Shown one piece after another: positions 47,870 to 61,100 of a DNA stretch of 64,000 nucleotides. The DNA is taken from contig NC_052613.1 in NCBI RefSeq assembly GCF_016545825.1, forward strand, positions 39,166,112 to 39,230,111. Direction: 5' to 3'. The translations under genes and the position numbers were made by a program. This DNA comes from Eucalyptus grandis. Lineage: Eukaryota > Streptophyta > Magnoliopsida > Myrtales > Myrtaceae. The notes under the pieces were generated by a model that ran no database searches, was not told the origin of the DNA, and worked only from the letters and a program-made list of their open reading frames with translations. Numbering within the stretch: the stretch's first letter is position 1; the number at the start of each line of letters is the position of its first letter.

Positions 47870-49149
47870 CTGTAAAAAACAAGGGAGACATGTAAGTGGA
47901 TGTTTCTAATATACAAAACAAAGATCAAGTAATAATGTCACCAAATGGTCCAACAAAGACTAAAGGAAGCACATATACTTAACCATATTTTTCAAGTCCA
48001 AAAGAAGCTACTTATTAAAGAGGATCATAAAGTTTACTCCATCAAATCAAAGGAAGAAGCCAACTATATAAAGAACATATGCTATTACTAGTGTAAAGGA
48101 GTACAAGGAGAGCGAAACACATTTTTTCATTAACAACAATAAATAGGATGCGGACAAATAACAATGGGAAAAATTGCATGACATGTAACAAGGAATAATT
48201 GCACTTGCTGATATATCTCTTTCACTCCTACTCTCTTTAGTTACATAGATATATACTTGGATATTAACATACTAGAATCCTTTAAGAGACCAACATATAT
48301 ACAACTCCCATCTAGTAGGATAAAGTCTACAATTGTCTATCGTTATTTGTGATTACAAGTACAAAATCAGCTCCTGGTAAGAGTTTATGTGGTATAGGTT
48401 AACCCCCAGCTTACCTTAAAGAAGCTTTACAAAGAAGCCATTGTAGACCTTATTGCTAACTTTTTAAAACTGTAGTTCATTATATCTCTATATCACTTTC
48501 ATAAATATCATTTTAGATTTAGACCGGATGTTAACATGAGCCTCATACATTAAATGAGAACTCCTCATAATACAGTAATAGGTCGATTTTCACCGGTTTG
48601 TGTTCTTCTACACAGATCATTTATAGGTTACGTTGTCCATTACAAAATGATGAAACCATCAAAATCTGTCTTCTTTGCTTGTGGAGGCATCAATGCATTT
48701 GTATGGATTATTGAAATAGGTTAATCCTAAACTATATAAATTAGTAGTAAATGCTAAAATTGTGCTGTTGTTGGTTTATGTGTTGTTGTGATTGCATATC
48801 TACAATTTTATTCATGTGGTGAATGTCATCATTGATTCATTAGTGAATTGTCATCATAGATTCATTTATTTCCTAATTTCGTCCCTCTTGTCATCATAGA
48901 TTCATGTATTTCCTCATTTGTTCATGCTCAACTTTTTATGATAATATGTTGATTTGAAAATGATATTGTGTTTGATGATTTTGCTATCACATAATATGTC
49001 AATTTGTACTTGCTTAATGTCATTATTTTTTTTCTTCATTAGAAATGATCGTGATGATAGAGAGGAAATCTTTAGCATTTTGATATTAAAGGAGATGAAT
49101 CTATAGATGTTGCTTTTATATAATGTATATGATTGTGGTGTGCACTACT

Positions 49150-50360
49150 ATTGAAAGGCACTACCGTAATCATTTATTAAGGATCACACATTTGTTAGAA
49201 GACAAGCTTATTTAGATCATCTTGATCACATCTTTAACAGTAGTGACTTGAATTGTGTGGAACGACTTATAATGGATAAACATACATTTACTCTACTATG
49301 CGAGTTGACACGTGCAGTTGGTGAGTTAAAAGAAGATGGACATGTGACTATAAAATAACAAATGACAATGTTCCTGCATATACTTGTCCATCATGTGAAA
49401 ACTTAGTTTGAAGTGCAATGATAAGAATGTATAATGTACTTCTTGTCTCACTTGAACCAGTTCCAGATGAATGTATTGGCGAGAGATGGAAATGGTTTAA
49501 GGTATGTTTGTTATGCTATCACATGGATTAATTTAATACTTTAAAGATAATGTTATTTTCTTAAGTTCTTGTTTTTAGGGTTGCTTAGGAGCGTTAGATG
49601 GCAGATACATTAGGGTATGTGTTCTAGAGGTTGATAGACCTAGTTACCGAAATAGAAATGGTGAGATAGCCGCTAATGTCTTAGGAGTTTGCTCTTGTGA
49701 TATGTGATTTGTTTATGTTTTACAAGGAGGGAAATGCTCAAAAGCGGATCCTAGAGTGCTTCAAGATGCTTTAGTTAAACCTAATGATTTGAAACTTCAT
49801 GTTAGTAAGATAAGCCTTTATCAATATGTTGCATTCTTTGTCATGTAGGTTTGATGATTCTAAGACAATTAATAATGTCATCATTTGTTATTAGATAATT
49901 ATTATATTGTAGATGCCAGATACACAAATGGGGAGGGCTTTTTAGCTCCTTATGGAGGAACTCTATACCACCAATCTGAGTGGACAAAAAAGTTGTATGC
50001 CAAATTCCCTTGAGGAGTACTTTAACAGAAATCATTCTCAAACTAGAAATGTTATAGAAAGATACATTGGTCTACTTAAGTTATGATGGTCTACTCTTAG
50101 GAGTCCATCTTTTTACTCAATTAGAACGCCGGGTCAAATAATCATAGTTTGTTGCCTCATACATAACTTGATAAGAAGAGAAATGGCTATTGATCTAATC
50201 GAGGCACAGTTAGATGAAGTTGCTAACACTATTGAGGACGTGGAAACAATCGATGTTGTTGAGTCGTCAGATCATTGAACGGCATGGAGGCAAAATTGGC
50301 CAGTACGAATGTTTAATGAGTGGAATGCAAGTAAAGGACATGGAGGAGTTGTATGATTTG
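49150..50360 (+). pseudogene. PIF/Harbinger nuclease (DDE superfamily), decayed
   Basis: Readable blocks in order: LGALDGRYIRV with the first catalytic Asp, NGEIAANVLGVC, LQGGKCSKADPRVLQDAL, YYIVDARYTNGEGFLAPYGG with the second Asp, LYHQSEW, RNVIERYIGLLK with the catalytic Glu, LRSPSFYSIRTPGQIIIVCC and LIRREMAID. At least five in-frame stops interrupt it, including a TGA at 50084 where the family has Arg. An intron separates VKPNDLKLH and YYIVDA, or sequence has been inserted there. It is not functional. Confidence 0.9.
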
Positions 50361-50609
50361 ATATTATTAAAAATATTCATTTGTTTCCCATTGTTGCAAA
50401 GCTTGTGTTGTAATATGTTTTTATTTCTCCATTTCTTTTAGACGTGTGTGATATGATGCTGGTTTCTTATTGTTGAAACATACTTTTCATTTGCTTTATG
50501 GCTTTATCATTTTAAATATTTAGTATTATGTTGTCTCTACCATTATATTTTCTCTATTGTGCTATTCTCTATCATTAAATTTTCTAAAATTTAAACAAGA
50601 TGTTTAGGA

Positions 50610-51214
50610 ATGGAAGATAGTGATTTCAATCAAAGTCAAGGAAGGGGAACAAAGAGCAATTGATGTGTATGGACAATAGATGAAGAAAATGCACTTAAAA
50701 ATGGTCTTGAAGAACTAGTTATATGAGGAATGAAAGCCGATAATGGCTTCAAAAGTGATTACATGATTGTATTAGAGTAGTGGTTTGAAGAAAATTTCCC
50801 TAGTCCCGGCATCAAGGATAATCCTCATATAGAGTCGAAGATGAAAAACTTGAAAAAATTATACAATCATATATATGATTTGAAGGATCAAAGTGGCTTT
50901 GGGTGAGATCATGAAAAACATCGTATTAATATCCATTTGGAAGATAGTTGGCAAAAATATTGCAAGGTTTGTGTCATCTCTTCTCATTTTTCTTCTTTAG
51001 TACTTATTTCATTTTTAATAAAACAACATATTTTCTTTGTAGGTTTATCCAGGAGCTGCTTCTTTGAGAGGGAAGTTTTTCCCTCATTATGATCGACTAA
51101 CAGCCGTATTTGGAAAACATCGTGCCAAGGAAAATCTCAATGAAAACCCTTCGAAAGCTCATGCAGTAGATCATGAACAATGTGAAAATAATGATGTTGT
51201 GGAAACTAATGGGT
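50610..51214 (+). pseudogene. Harbinger Myb/SANT-like DNA-binding protein, decayed
   Basis: The frame reads WTIDEENALKNGLEELV, WFEENFPSPGIKDNPHIESK, LKKLYNHIYDL, then after an intron-like gap VYPGAASLRGKFFPHYDRL and FGKHRAKE. This is the SANT-like protein that partners the Harbinger nuclease. Stops interrupt it, for example after TKSN and LEELVI. A poorly conserved tail region continues to about 51600. Confidence 0.85.
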
Positions 51215-52866
51215 AAGTCAAAATACCACTGCTATCATCTTCTCAAACACATGAGGTTTCTGATTCTTCAAGAAGAAAAAAAAGGTTAAGACAAGTGACA
51301 AATGGGTTGCTGGGTTAGTTGAGATAGTAGGAACCTTTGGTTCATTTTTGGAAAAAGCTAATGAGAAGATGGAGATAAATGCTAGCCGCACCGGACATGC
51401 TAGGGATTTGGATAATGACAAGTAAAAAATCAATGAGGAGCTTCTTCAAATGTCTCTACATACAATGGATAGAATGAAATTATGTGGAAAAATTGCAAAG
51501 AATCCTGAGAATATTCATCTTTTTTGGGATTTCAAGGAGATGGCAGGAAGGCAATTGTGAAACTACTTCTCCAAGAGATGAGAGAAGAGAATGTGTGATG
51601 ACTTGGAGCGATGAGTTGCAATGGATTCGGAACATCGAACAATGTTCTTTTTGCTATTTATTGGAATCATATATATATATATTAAGGTGTTCTTTCTTGT
51701 GCAATCCCTCTGTAGTTATATTAGGTCTTGTTCGTGACCTTCCGGTACATGAAACATCTTGAACTTGAGAGTGTGTTGCTATTCTTATGCTGAAGTTTGT
51801 CTCCGATGGTGGGTAAATTCAATTCAATAATGTGTTGTTCCTTGATATGTTTGTTAATGGAGTGCTTTGGTAATGCTTTTGCTACTTTTGAGATAGACTT
51901 TCCATCCACAAAATCTTAAAATCAGATCTCATGACTATAGTCAAACTTTTTGTTAATTTTTTTTATGCAACTTACTGTGAGCATTACATATATTTGTCAT
52001 GTATAAATTTGAAATATCATGTGCATCGTAAATCTCCCTGAAATTGAAACTTGAGAGCACAATCCATAGAGTACTTAAACAATATGAAATGACTTAAAAA
52101 ATCGCATTAAGAAGCACATGAAAACAATCACACCAACAACCGAAGCATGCAATATAGGATCAGTGCAATGCACATTCAACAGTGATAATAAGCTTGAGGG
52201 CATAGGTTTCCTTAGGTAATCTTTTGCCCATACTTCCTCTACTGACAATTGTCTGCAATCTGGGTAGATATACACATGTTTGAGGACATTGACCACAATT
52301 ATTAAAGTCGGCCTCACACTTTTTGTTACCTTTTTTTTTTTTTTTTTTTTTTTTTTCGTGCAACTTATTGCGACTATTACATATTAGCATTTGTTGTTCA
52401 AATATGCTATGATGCAATTTGGTTTCTTATCCGTTCATATTTCTAATGCTCTCGTATAAGTTTGAATTGACTCATCTCATATTAGCATATGCAATATCGC
52501 TTTTTGCTTCTTTATGCATTCGTAGATGATGCATAATCTTGGATTGATTTTGTGAGATTTTGTGAGATTTTGTGAGAATCTGTTGATTCAAAAACCGTTT
52601 TGGATGATTTTGCTATAATCTAATATGTTAGTTTGTGCTTTCCTAATTTTATTATTATTTATTCAAGAATATAATTGTTCATGAAAATATTCGACTTTAA
52701 ATCTGCAGTTCATCAAACAGTGGATATGATAGGATATGAGAATATCCGACTTTAAAACCGTAGTTCACTAAACAATGGATAAAATATGAAGAAATCCTTG
52801 GATTTCTTATCCTATTCTATCTAGTTTTATCTTGTTTAGAAATCCGGATGATGAAACACAGCTTAA

Positions 52867-54235
52867 GAGGTCACAAATTGAAAAATATTTCAAGATTTTT
52901 TAATCTATATGTTAGAAGGTGAGCCTCAAACATTTCAAGAGGCAACGTCAACTCCGTATGTTCCTCACTGGAAATAAGCTATTTAAAGTGAGATTGATTC
53001 TATCCCAAATAATCACGCTTGGGAATTGATTGATCTTTTGTCAAGAAATAAACCAATTGGATGTAAATGGATCTTCAAAAAGAAGTGTAAAGCTTACAGC
53101 TCTATAGATAAGTATAAAGCAAGACTTGTTGCCAAAAGGTTTAGATAAAAAGATGGTCTAGACTACTTTAATACTTATTTACCTATAACAAGAATGACAT
53201 TAATTAGGATGTTAATTACTATAGCTTTGTTATACAATTTGCAGGTACATAAGAAGGATGTGAAAATTACATTCTTGAATGGTGATCTCGACAAGGAGAT
53301 TTACATGGAATAGCCTGAAGGGTTTAAAGTCAAAGGACAAGAACACTAACTTGTCAAATTATTGTATGGATTTAGACAAGCTCCTAAATAATGGTATGAG
53401 AAATTTGATCGTGTAATGATTCAAAATGGTATATTATCAATGAGTGTGACAAGTGTACGTACACAAAATCCATGTCAGTTATCTATTTGTTGATGACTCG
53501 TTGATTTTTGGAGATAACGCTAAGGTTATCAAAATCACCAAGAATGTTCTCAAGAAGAACTTTGAGATGAATGACTTAGGTGCCGCAAATGTTATATTTG
53601 GCATCAAAATTCTAAAGAACTCTAATGGTTTGGGTTTAACACAATCTCATTATATTGAGAAGATAGTTAAGAGGTTTAAAGGGTATAACATTAAAGATGT
53701 AATTAATAATTTTCTTCCACACTTGACTTTAAGAAAGAATATCAAAAATAAAATCAAGCAGCTAAACTACTCTTAAGTGATTGGAGGTATCATGTAAATC
53801 ATGAACTGCACTAGACTGAATATTGCGCACAATTGAGTCGGTATACAAGTATTCCTGGTTATGAGCATTGGAATGCACTTTTGAGAGTGCTGGGTTTTGC
53901 AAAGAACCAAAGAGCATGTTATACAAGCAGAGTAGTTTCGGCAATTTTTTGAGGATATTTTGTTGTAGCAAAAGCCCGTGGCTCTAATATGCATTCATTA
54001 TGATAATTAACTAGTGATTGCAAGGCCATATAATGTGATATATAATGGTATCGTCATGGACATAATACCATAAGACAATTGCTCTCGAATGGAATAATTT
54101 TTTTTAGATTTTGTGAAGTCAAAGGAAAATATTGCATATCCACTAACAAAAGGTTCATCGAGAGAATAGGTAAACTACGCATCGAGGGGGATGGGGTTGA
54201 AAGCCCTAACCCAATAAAGAGATTCTAAGGTGAAA
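52867..54235 (+). pseudogene. Copia reverse transcriptase and RNase H remnant
   Basis: After the Harbinger insertion the Copia reading continues: GCKWIFKKKCK, YKARLVAK, KDGLDYF, TFLNGDLDKEIYME, then YLFVDDSLIFGDNAK (the RT active site YVDD is FVDD here), FEMNDLGAANVIFGIKI, SHYIEKIVKRF, and near the end DFVKSKENIAYPLTKGSSRE and GMGLKAL. Stops at 53156, 53311 and 53389 stand where the family has Gln. It is dead. Confidence 0.9.
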
Positions 54236-54307
54236 ATCTAATCTAGCAATTAGAGATCCCATGGGCTAGGTGCAATAGAATAATGTAAATTTTGAAAACT
54301 CTAGCGA

Positions 54308-54876
54308 GTACATTTACCCAAAAAAAAAAAATTGTGACGTGAAAAACCCTGAACTTTTCAAATTGTTTTGTCATTTTTTTTATGTTTTTCCTTTTTTTTT
54401 TTCTTTTTCTTCCCTTCACCGGCGTTCGGCGAGGGCCTAGTGAGGGATGCCCTCGCCGAACTCGGGCGAGGGGTGCCCTCACTGGATCCGGCGAGGGAGG
54501 CCCTTGCCCAACGCCGATGAGGGCGGTCCTTGCCCGCGTCAGGCGAGGGGTGCCCTTGCCGGCATCGAACGAGGGTGTGTAGGAGGTCCTCACCCGACCT
54601 AGCCGAGGGCTACCCAGCCCAAGCAAGAGTGACCCTCGCTGACGCCGGTGGAGGGAAGAGAGAAGAAAAAAATTAAAAAGTAAAAAGACAAAAATACCAA
54701 ATAATTTAGGGTAAAATGTGTCACACGACAAAAGTTTAGGGTTTTTGTGTCACAATTTTTTTTTTTTTTTTTGGTAAATGTGTCACGGTTGGTAAAATTT
54801 AAAGTTTTTTACGTCACAAAAAAAGTTTGGGGTAAATCTGTCACTTTGAGCAAAGTTTAGGGTTTTTCGTGATTTT
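54308..54876. mobile_element. Fold-back or MITE-like element with GC-rich core
   Basis: The left end (ACATTTACCC, A-tract, TTGTGACGTGAAAAACCCTGAACTTTT) is an inverted copy of 54725-54790, and its inner part recurs again at 54850-54876. AAAGTTTAGGGTTTTT occurs three times at the right side. The core 54415-54650 is GC-rich with GCGAGGG and CCCTCGCC words. There is no coding content. It interrupts the 3' non-coding part of the Copia element. Confidence 0.7.
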
Positions 54877-55240
54877 TTCTCGTCTCCCAACATTCTTCCT
54901 ACAACATTTTAAGGGTATGGTATGCGTTGAATGATCCTATAGCTTGGATTTCAGCATGTTAATAAGGTATGGTAGGTAGGATATTTTTAATAGGAATGCA
55001 CTTATATGTGTGAGCTAGTCGACTCTAAGAAAATCTCTAAATGCTAGATATTTTGAAGCACGCATGAATCTTGAGAGGTTTAAGGCTTGAAAGATGAACG
55101 CAACCGAGAACCAATCTTGATTTGGATATACTCTGCGTGAGGTCTATTATTTGGGGTTACACCAACAATTAGTGGTTCAAGGTTTTGTCCATCGATTGGT
55201 TAAGTATGTACGATAAGCTTTCACTAAAAAAGGTTCAAAA

Positions 55241-55809
55241 TGAAAGTGAGCAAAACGAGATACGTTATTTTCGTTCATGAATCTTATTAACTCATGTATC
55301 TCTAGAGCTCTTGGATTCGTGTATCTACTTAATTCATGAATCTCTTAAATTCTTGTATCTATTTAATTCATAAATCTCTTAAATTCTTTTATCTATTTAA
55401 TTCATGTTTCACATATCATTTCTGTACATAAATTGCAAAACTCTATAAATAGATTTAAAATTCCTTTTTCGAAAAAAGAAGCACAAACACCTACATCTCT
55501 TCTCTTAAAGTTTCTCTAAGCATGTTGGTTTCAAGAAGTGTTTAATAGAGTGTTGTTTGTATAATGCCAATACCAACGGATTCAAAGTGTTGTATTTCAA
55601 GAGGCAAAGTTCGTGAAGTTGCTTAGCACTATTAAGAAAAGCTAATTACCTTAAGGAGATTCGGTTTACCTCACCTCCAATTACAATTTCTTTTTATTAT
55701 CACTTTCTCGAATTTATTGTTTTCGAGTTACAATAAACAGTGTTAAGTTTTCTTTCATAGTACGTTTTTTTCTTCTTCTTCTCCTTCTCATCTTATATAT
55801 TTTCCAACA
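55241..55809 (+). repeat. 3' LTR of the Copia element
   Basis: 569 bp, beginning TGAAAGTGAGC and ending CCAACA, similar along its length to the 5' LTR. It keeps an additional TCTTAAATTCTT-type repeat block, the site where the 5' LTR received its insertion. Confidence 0.9.
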
Positions 55810-58173
55810 CGTTACACTCATCCACGACAAGTGCGGACGAATACGCGTCAGCGGAAGTCCCCCTCGACGTGGGAAATTTCTAATTCCACGGTACGCGGGA
55901 ATTGAAGTTTGCGTAAATTGGCCTTGGCGTGCGCCGCGGGTGCAGCAGCGGTATCTTGTGGCGTTGCAGCACCCGACAAACGAACTGTTCATGGACGTGA
56001 CCTTAGCCAACTTGCGACTTTGTCCGCTGCCGAGACTTCCGGGACGGAGCCGAAAGGGAAGAGTCCCCACCCCCAACCCCCGGTGGTCCACACGCGAACG
56101 TTGCCCCGCTCCTGTCAAGACTCGACTTTGCGGGCAACTTCTTGAGCCATCGGGATACGCTGTCGACGGTGCCTAAAGCCCGAGAAAAGAAATCGCATGC
56201 CCGGCCGACAAGACATACTAGCCGCCAAACACATCCCCCGGTGTTTTGAGTTAACATGCAACTGGCTTTACGGTACCTAATTTTCTCAAGAGGACTAATT
56301 CATCCTTCTTGCTAGAAGTCCAAGCACAAGAACCATAAACCGAAACGAACTAAAAACATCGTTATAGACGACTTGTCAATTTTGTTTTTGGCTTTTGTTG
56401 CTTGGACGAAGATGACGACGACGACGACGACGACTACTTCGATATGGCTCAAGATGCGGGTCAAAGACGGGTGATAAGTTTGTGGTCCTCATAAACAAGA
56501 GTTGGGACCCAAAAGGGATTATTGCTGGGACTTCGACATGGGTGTTTAAAAAACGCGTTCGTCTTGTTACGGAAAGAAAATACAATGATTTCGCTGAATA
56601 GATCAAAGGTCCTCCTTGTACAAACCTATGCCGTGCATAAGCGAACTCAAAGGCAATTTTCTACGGGAGATTGTGAAACGGGTTTTCATTAAAATCTCTC
56701 TTGCTATGGTATGCGGTCCCCAGTCAAGAGAGAAAACCTATTATTGTTAGCAGTCTTGCTTATGCTGGGCTGGCTTTTTCCCGAAGGTAATTCGAGGGCT
56801 ATAACTTAAACATGAGTCTGACTAAGAAACTCTTTTTTTTGGCTGTTTACTGGCACCACTAGAAAGATTTTATGATTTGAAATGGGACGGGGATACTAAA
56901 CGACTTCAATTGCTGCCGTACCTACTTCTTTATTCAAGAGTTAAAGGTTCTATTTGAGAGTTAATCCTGCTTGTTTAAGATGAAAAGATGAAATCACAAA
57001 TAATATTTCTCCTAAAACGGGAAGTTGCTTTAGATATTAAAGCAATCAGAAGAATTTCACATGGCAAAAAACAAAAATTTTAAGCGGTTCATTTGTTTTA
57101 TCTTGTAAAAGGTAACATTTGGACAAAAAAAATTACAAGTTTGGAAAGTTAAAAGAGTAGTTTAGATAACTTGACTAACTTGTCAATGAACGTCATAGAA
57201 AAAGGAAGAGATTAAACATCAGGGACACTAGCTTATAAATAGGGGGGTCGTGAAGGTGAGGTACAAGCATGCGCTTTATGCACCGAACTCATTAAAATAT
57301 GCGAGCCCATCAAGAAATGCATCGTAATTAAAAGCTCACCTACATGGAATACTATCTAAAAAGTTTCCTATGAAGTCAAAAAATGCCCTGACTAAACTAG
57401 GATGATCAAAAAGTGATAATTCTTCATAATTCATCAAAAGCCGAAAGTTAGACCTATTTGGAGTAATTTTCACATTTTACCTTTTGTTTTTTGTTTTCAA
57501 ATTTCTCTACATGCGTTCAGATAAAAAGGGTACTCATCCTTTATATATTTAAAATATTACGATTTAAAATTTCTGTATTCACTTTGCTCATTTATTCTTA
57601 CCAAAAAAAAAAAGATTAAGAAGAAAAGATGCAAAAATAGAAAAAAAAAAAAATGTGCCCCCGAGCTCGAACCAGCGCAAGAAAGAACATTTTTTATTTT
57701 TTTGGTCAGAACGCAACAAAGAACTTGAAACAACAAAATGCCACGTAGGACTGCTGCCAATCCCCGTCATTGCGAACAGACTCAAACGCAAACGCACAAT
57801 CCAAGTCCATTCCACGAACACCAAAATTGACTTCTTCAGCTTGACTTAGACCGTCTCAGTCACGTTACCCTCCACTGCACGACAAATCGCAAGACGAGCG
57901 CGTTCATCCCACGGCTCCATCGCCCCCGTACACTTTGGTCGATTCGCATCCCGTCCCGAAAATTCTCGGAGGTGGGTACCCACCGTCCGTACTCGCAGTC
58001 GACTTCCATTGACCGCGTGCACGGCACTTTCCGCTTGGCTCGCTTCCCTCTCTCTCTGCTCTGCTGCTCTGCTGCTCTGCTTCTGCGTCGCTTTAAATCC
58101 CATCTCCATCTCCGTCTCCGTCTCCGTCTCCCTCCCTCTTCATCTCCTCCACGAAACGCGCTACGGACTGATC
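55810..58173. other. Intergenic DNA and leader of the glucanase gene
   Basis: A GC-rich stretch at 55820-56220 has overlapping frames on both strands without motifs. The rest is AT-rich. A GAC microsatellite is at 56414-56434. Just before the glucanase start, 58107-58131 holds tandem CCGTCT-like hexamers in the probable leader. No gene is seen. Confidence 0.6.
56414..56434. repeat. GAC trinucleotide microsatellite
   Basis: Seven or so tandem GAC units in otherwise non-coding DNA. Confidence 0.9.
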
Positions 58174-61100
58174 ATGGCCAGCCTCTTCCCCCTCACCGCA
58201 GCCGTCGTCTTCCTCTCGGTCGCTTGTCCCCATCTCTCGCGCGCCGCGTACACCATCGGCATCAACTACGGCACTATCGCCGACAACCTCCCCCCGCCGT
58301 CCAAAGTCGCCACATTCCTCAAGACCAAGACCACCATCGACCGGGTCAAGATCTTCCACGCCAGCCCCGACATCCTCCGGGCCTTCGCCGGCACCGGAAT
58401 CGCCGTCACCGTCTCCGTCGGTAACGAAGACATCGTCTCCCTCTCCAAGCTCCCCGCAGCCAAGTCCTGGGTCTCCGCCAACATCTTGCCGTTCTACCCC
58501 AAGACCCTCATCAACCGCATCGCCATGGGCAATGAGATCCTTGCCACCTCCGACAAGACCCTCATCGCGAACCTCTTGCCCGCCATGAAAGCCCTCCACT
58601 CAGCCCTCCAGCTCGCGAACGTCACCAACGTCCAGGTCACGACACCTAACTCTCGGGATACTGGCGTCGTCGTATCCCCCGAGCACCGGCCGTTCCGCAG
58701 CGGCTTCGACCGGACCATATTCGCTCCGATCCTGAAATTCCACCGCCAGACGAACTCCTCCTTCATGGTGAACCCGTACCCGTTCTTCGGGATCACCCCC
58801 GAGAACGTGAACTCCCACCCTGAACTACGCGTTGTTCAAGCCGATCCCCACAGCACTTTCGACAACGGCGACGGGGAAAAACTACACGAACATGTTCGAC
58901 GCCCAGATGGATGCGGTGTACTCGGCGATGAAGAAGGTGGGTTACGAGGACGTGGAGATCGTGGTGGGCGAGACCGGGTGGCCTTCGGTGGGCGACCCCA
59001 ACCAGCCGGGCGTGAGCATGGCAAACGCGGAGTCGTACAACAGTAACCTCGTGAGGCACGTGAACTCCGGCAAGGGAACGCCGCTGATGCCGAACCGGAA
59101 GTTCGAGACCTACATCTTTGCGCTGTTCAACGAGAACAAGAAACCGTCGACCTCAGAGCGGAATTACGGGCTGTTCAAGCCGGATCTGACCCCAGTTTAC
59201 GACGTTGGCATCCTGAGAAATTCGGTAAATGCCGTTCCTTTACATCTTTTAGGCTAGTACTAGCGTAAGTCTTTTGTTATCCTAAAAATAATAATTTATT
59301 ATGAATCATAAATTCTTAAAAAAGTAGACCCCATAATAATTTATGAGTTTTGCTAGTATAATAGAATAATAACTTGTTGTGAATAACAAATTATTAAAAA
59401 AGTATATCTCACAATAATTTATAATAATTTATTATTTGATTTTTTATAATTCTTAGATTAAAGACTATCATTCAATTATTTCACAAACCAAGCTTTGCTA
59501 GGCTACTGAGAGAATAATAACTTGTCGTGAGCCACAAATTATTAAATGAATCCAATTTATAATTATTTGTTTATTTGATTATGTGCTTTATTCTCACAAT
59601 AGATTAAAGACTATTACCCAATCATTTTTAAATCGGACTTTTCTAGCATAACAGTCTTTAGGCAACTATAAAAATAATGGTTTGTTGTGAGCCACAAGTT
59701 CTTGATAAAGTAATCCCCACAATAATTTATAATTATTTGTTATTTGATTTTTTTATAATCTAGAACATATTGTTATTGTCACGATAAATTAAAGATTGTT
59801 GTCCAATCATTTCTCAAATTGGGCTTTACTAGTATAATAGTTTTTAGGTTATTGTGAGAATAACAGCTTTTTATAGACTTTACAGTAATTTATAATTACC
59901 CGTTATTTATTTTTTGTGATATAGAATAAATTGCTATTCTCACAATAGATTAAAGACAATTATCCAATCATTTTTTAAAGCGGGTTTTGTTAGTATAACA
60001 ATATTTGGGCTACTATGATGTGAGCCACAAATTCTTGAAAGAGTGGACTTCACAATAATTTATAATTATTTATTATTTGATTTTTTGTCATCAAGAACAG
60101 ACCTTTATTCTTACGGTAAATTAAAGACAATAGATTAATGTCGTTTATTAAAACTAGGACTTATGTACATGAGTACAGAAAAAAAAAATGAGAGTTAAGT
60201 ATGCCAAAACCGATAATATTGAGGCTGATTTTGATTATGGCATTAATTGACTTCCAACAATTGATGGGACATTTTTTAGCTCAAGTTTTAGGAGGGAACG
60301 AGGAAGTGCTTTTTTTATTGATTGAGCTTGTAAATGATTTTTTTTTACCTTGGAAAATTTGGCCATTGTCGTCTTCGGTGATTTTCAAACCTTCGACGAG
60401 TTTAGAGAATATGTTGCATGTCCAAAATTTGTTCTCTTTTTATCTGTATGAAGGGATAATTTTTTTTTTTTTTGGGGCTATGAGTGAGCTTTGGCATTTA
60501 AGGGAATGTTTGGTCACATACCAAATAATACTTGATTCTATTCTTTTATTCTTTGTAACCAACAAAAAAAAAGAAAAAAGAATATTATGCTTTTTTTTCC
60601 TCTCTTTTATTTTATTCTTTTCCTTTTCTTTTCTCTTCTTCTTCCTCTAGCTGGTCAAAAAATATAATAAAATTGTATAATAAAATTAAAATATATAATG
60701 AAATAATTTAAAATAAAATAAATTTTATTAAAATATTTATTAAAATAGAAAAATAGAAAAATATAATAAAAGTATTAAAAAAATTAATGATCGTACCAAA
60801 TGTATTTTTATTTCGGAAATAGAAATTTTTGGTAATTATCAAATGTTTACAAATGCTAAGAAATTTGTCTAAGAAATAAAAAAAAAAAAAATTACTTTTT
60901 CGCATAAGTTATTTTTAAGAACAAAATGATTACTAAAAGCACCCTCCTCGGATAGCTCTTGCTTCTAAGCACGCGTCTGCCATGGAAAGAGACATTGGCT
61001 CCTTTGCTTCAGCTCCACTTTGCCCAGACTGTCCTCGCTGCGTGGCAAAATTTATGCCCCTGGATCCACCCTAGTGGAGGGCAATATCAGTCCATGAAAA

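Larger units (their letters stand above)
46879..52863 (+). mobile_element. PIF/Harbinger transposon nested in the Copia element
   Basis: The ends GGCTATGTTTGATC and GATGAAACACAGCT are imperfect inverted repeats flanked by direct TAA duplications (46876-46878 and 52864-52866), as Harbinger elements make. Subterminal GGATATGATA/TATCCTA words occur at both ends. Inside are two typical genes, the nuclease and the Myb/SANT-like protein, both full of stops, and a thioredoxin fragment. A T-tract of about 26 lies at 52329. Confidence 0.92.
43490..55809 (+). mobile_element. Decayed Ty1/Copia LTR retrotransposon with nested insertions
   Basis: Direct terminal repeats at 43490-45332 (with an insertion) and 55241-55809 enclose Copia gag, integrase, reverse transcriptase and RNase H remnants in plus orientation. 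LTRs begin TGAAAGT(A/G)AGC and end ATATTTTCCAACA. A purine-rich stretch (ACTAAAAAAGG) lies just before the 3' LTR. The primer site after the 5' LTR is not recognisable and no clear 5-bp target duplication was found. At least three other elements inserted into it. Confidence 0.9.

Noticed and set aside
58009..58173. Upstream start that would add 55 residues to the glucanase
   Set aside because: The next Met at 58174 gives a normal signal peptide directly before the mature AYTIGINYG, and the extra part covers the CCGTCT leader repeat.
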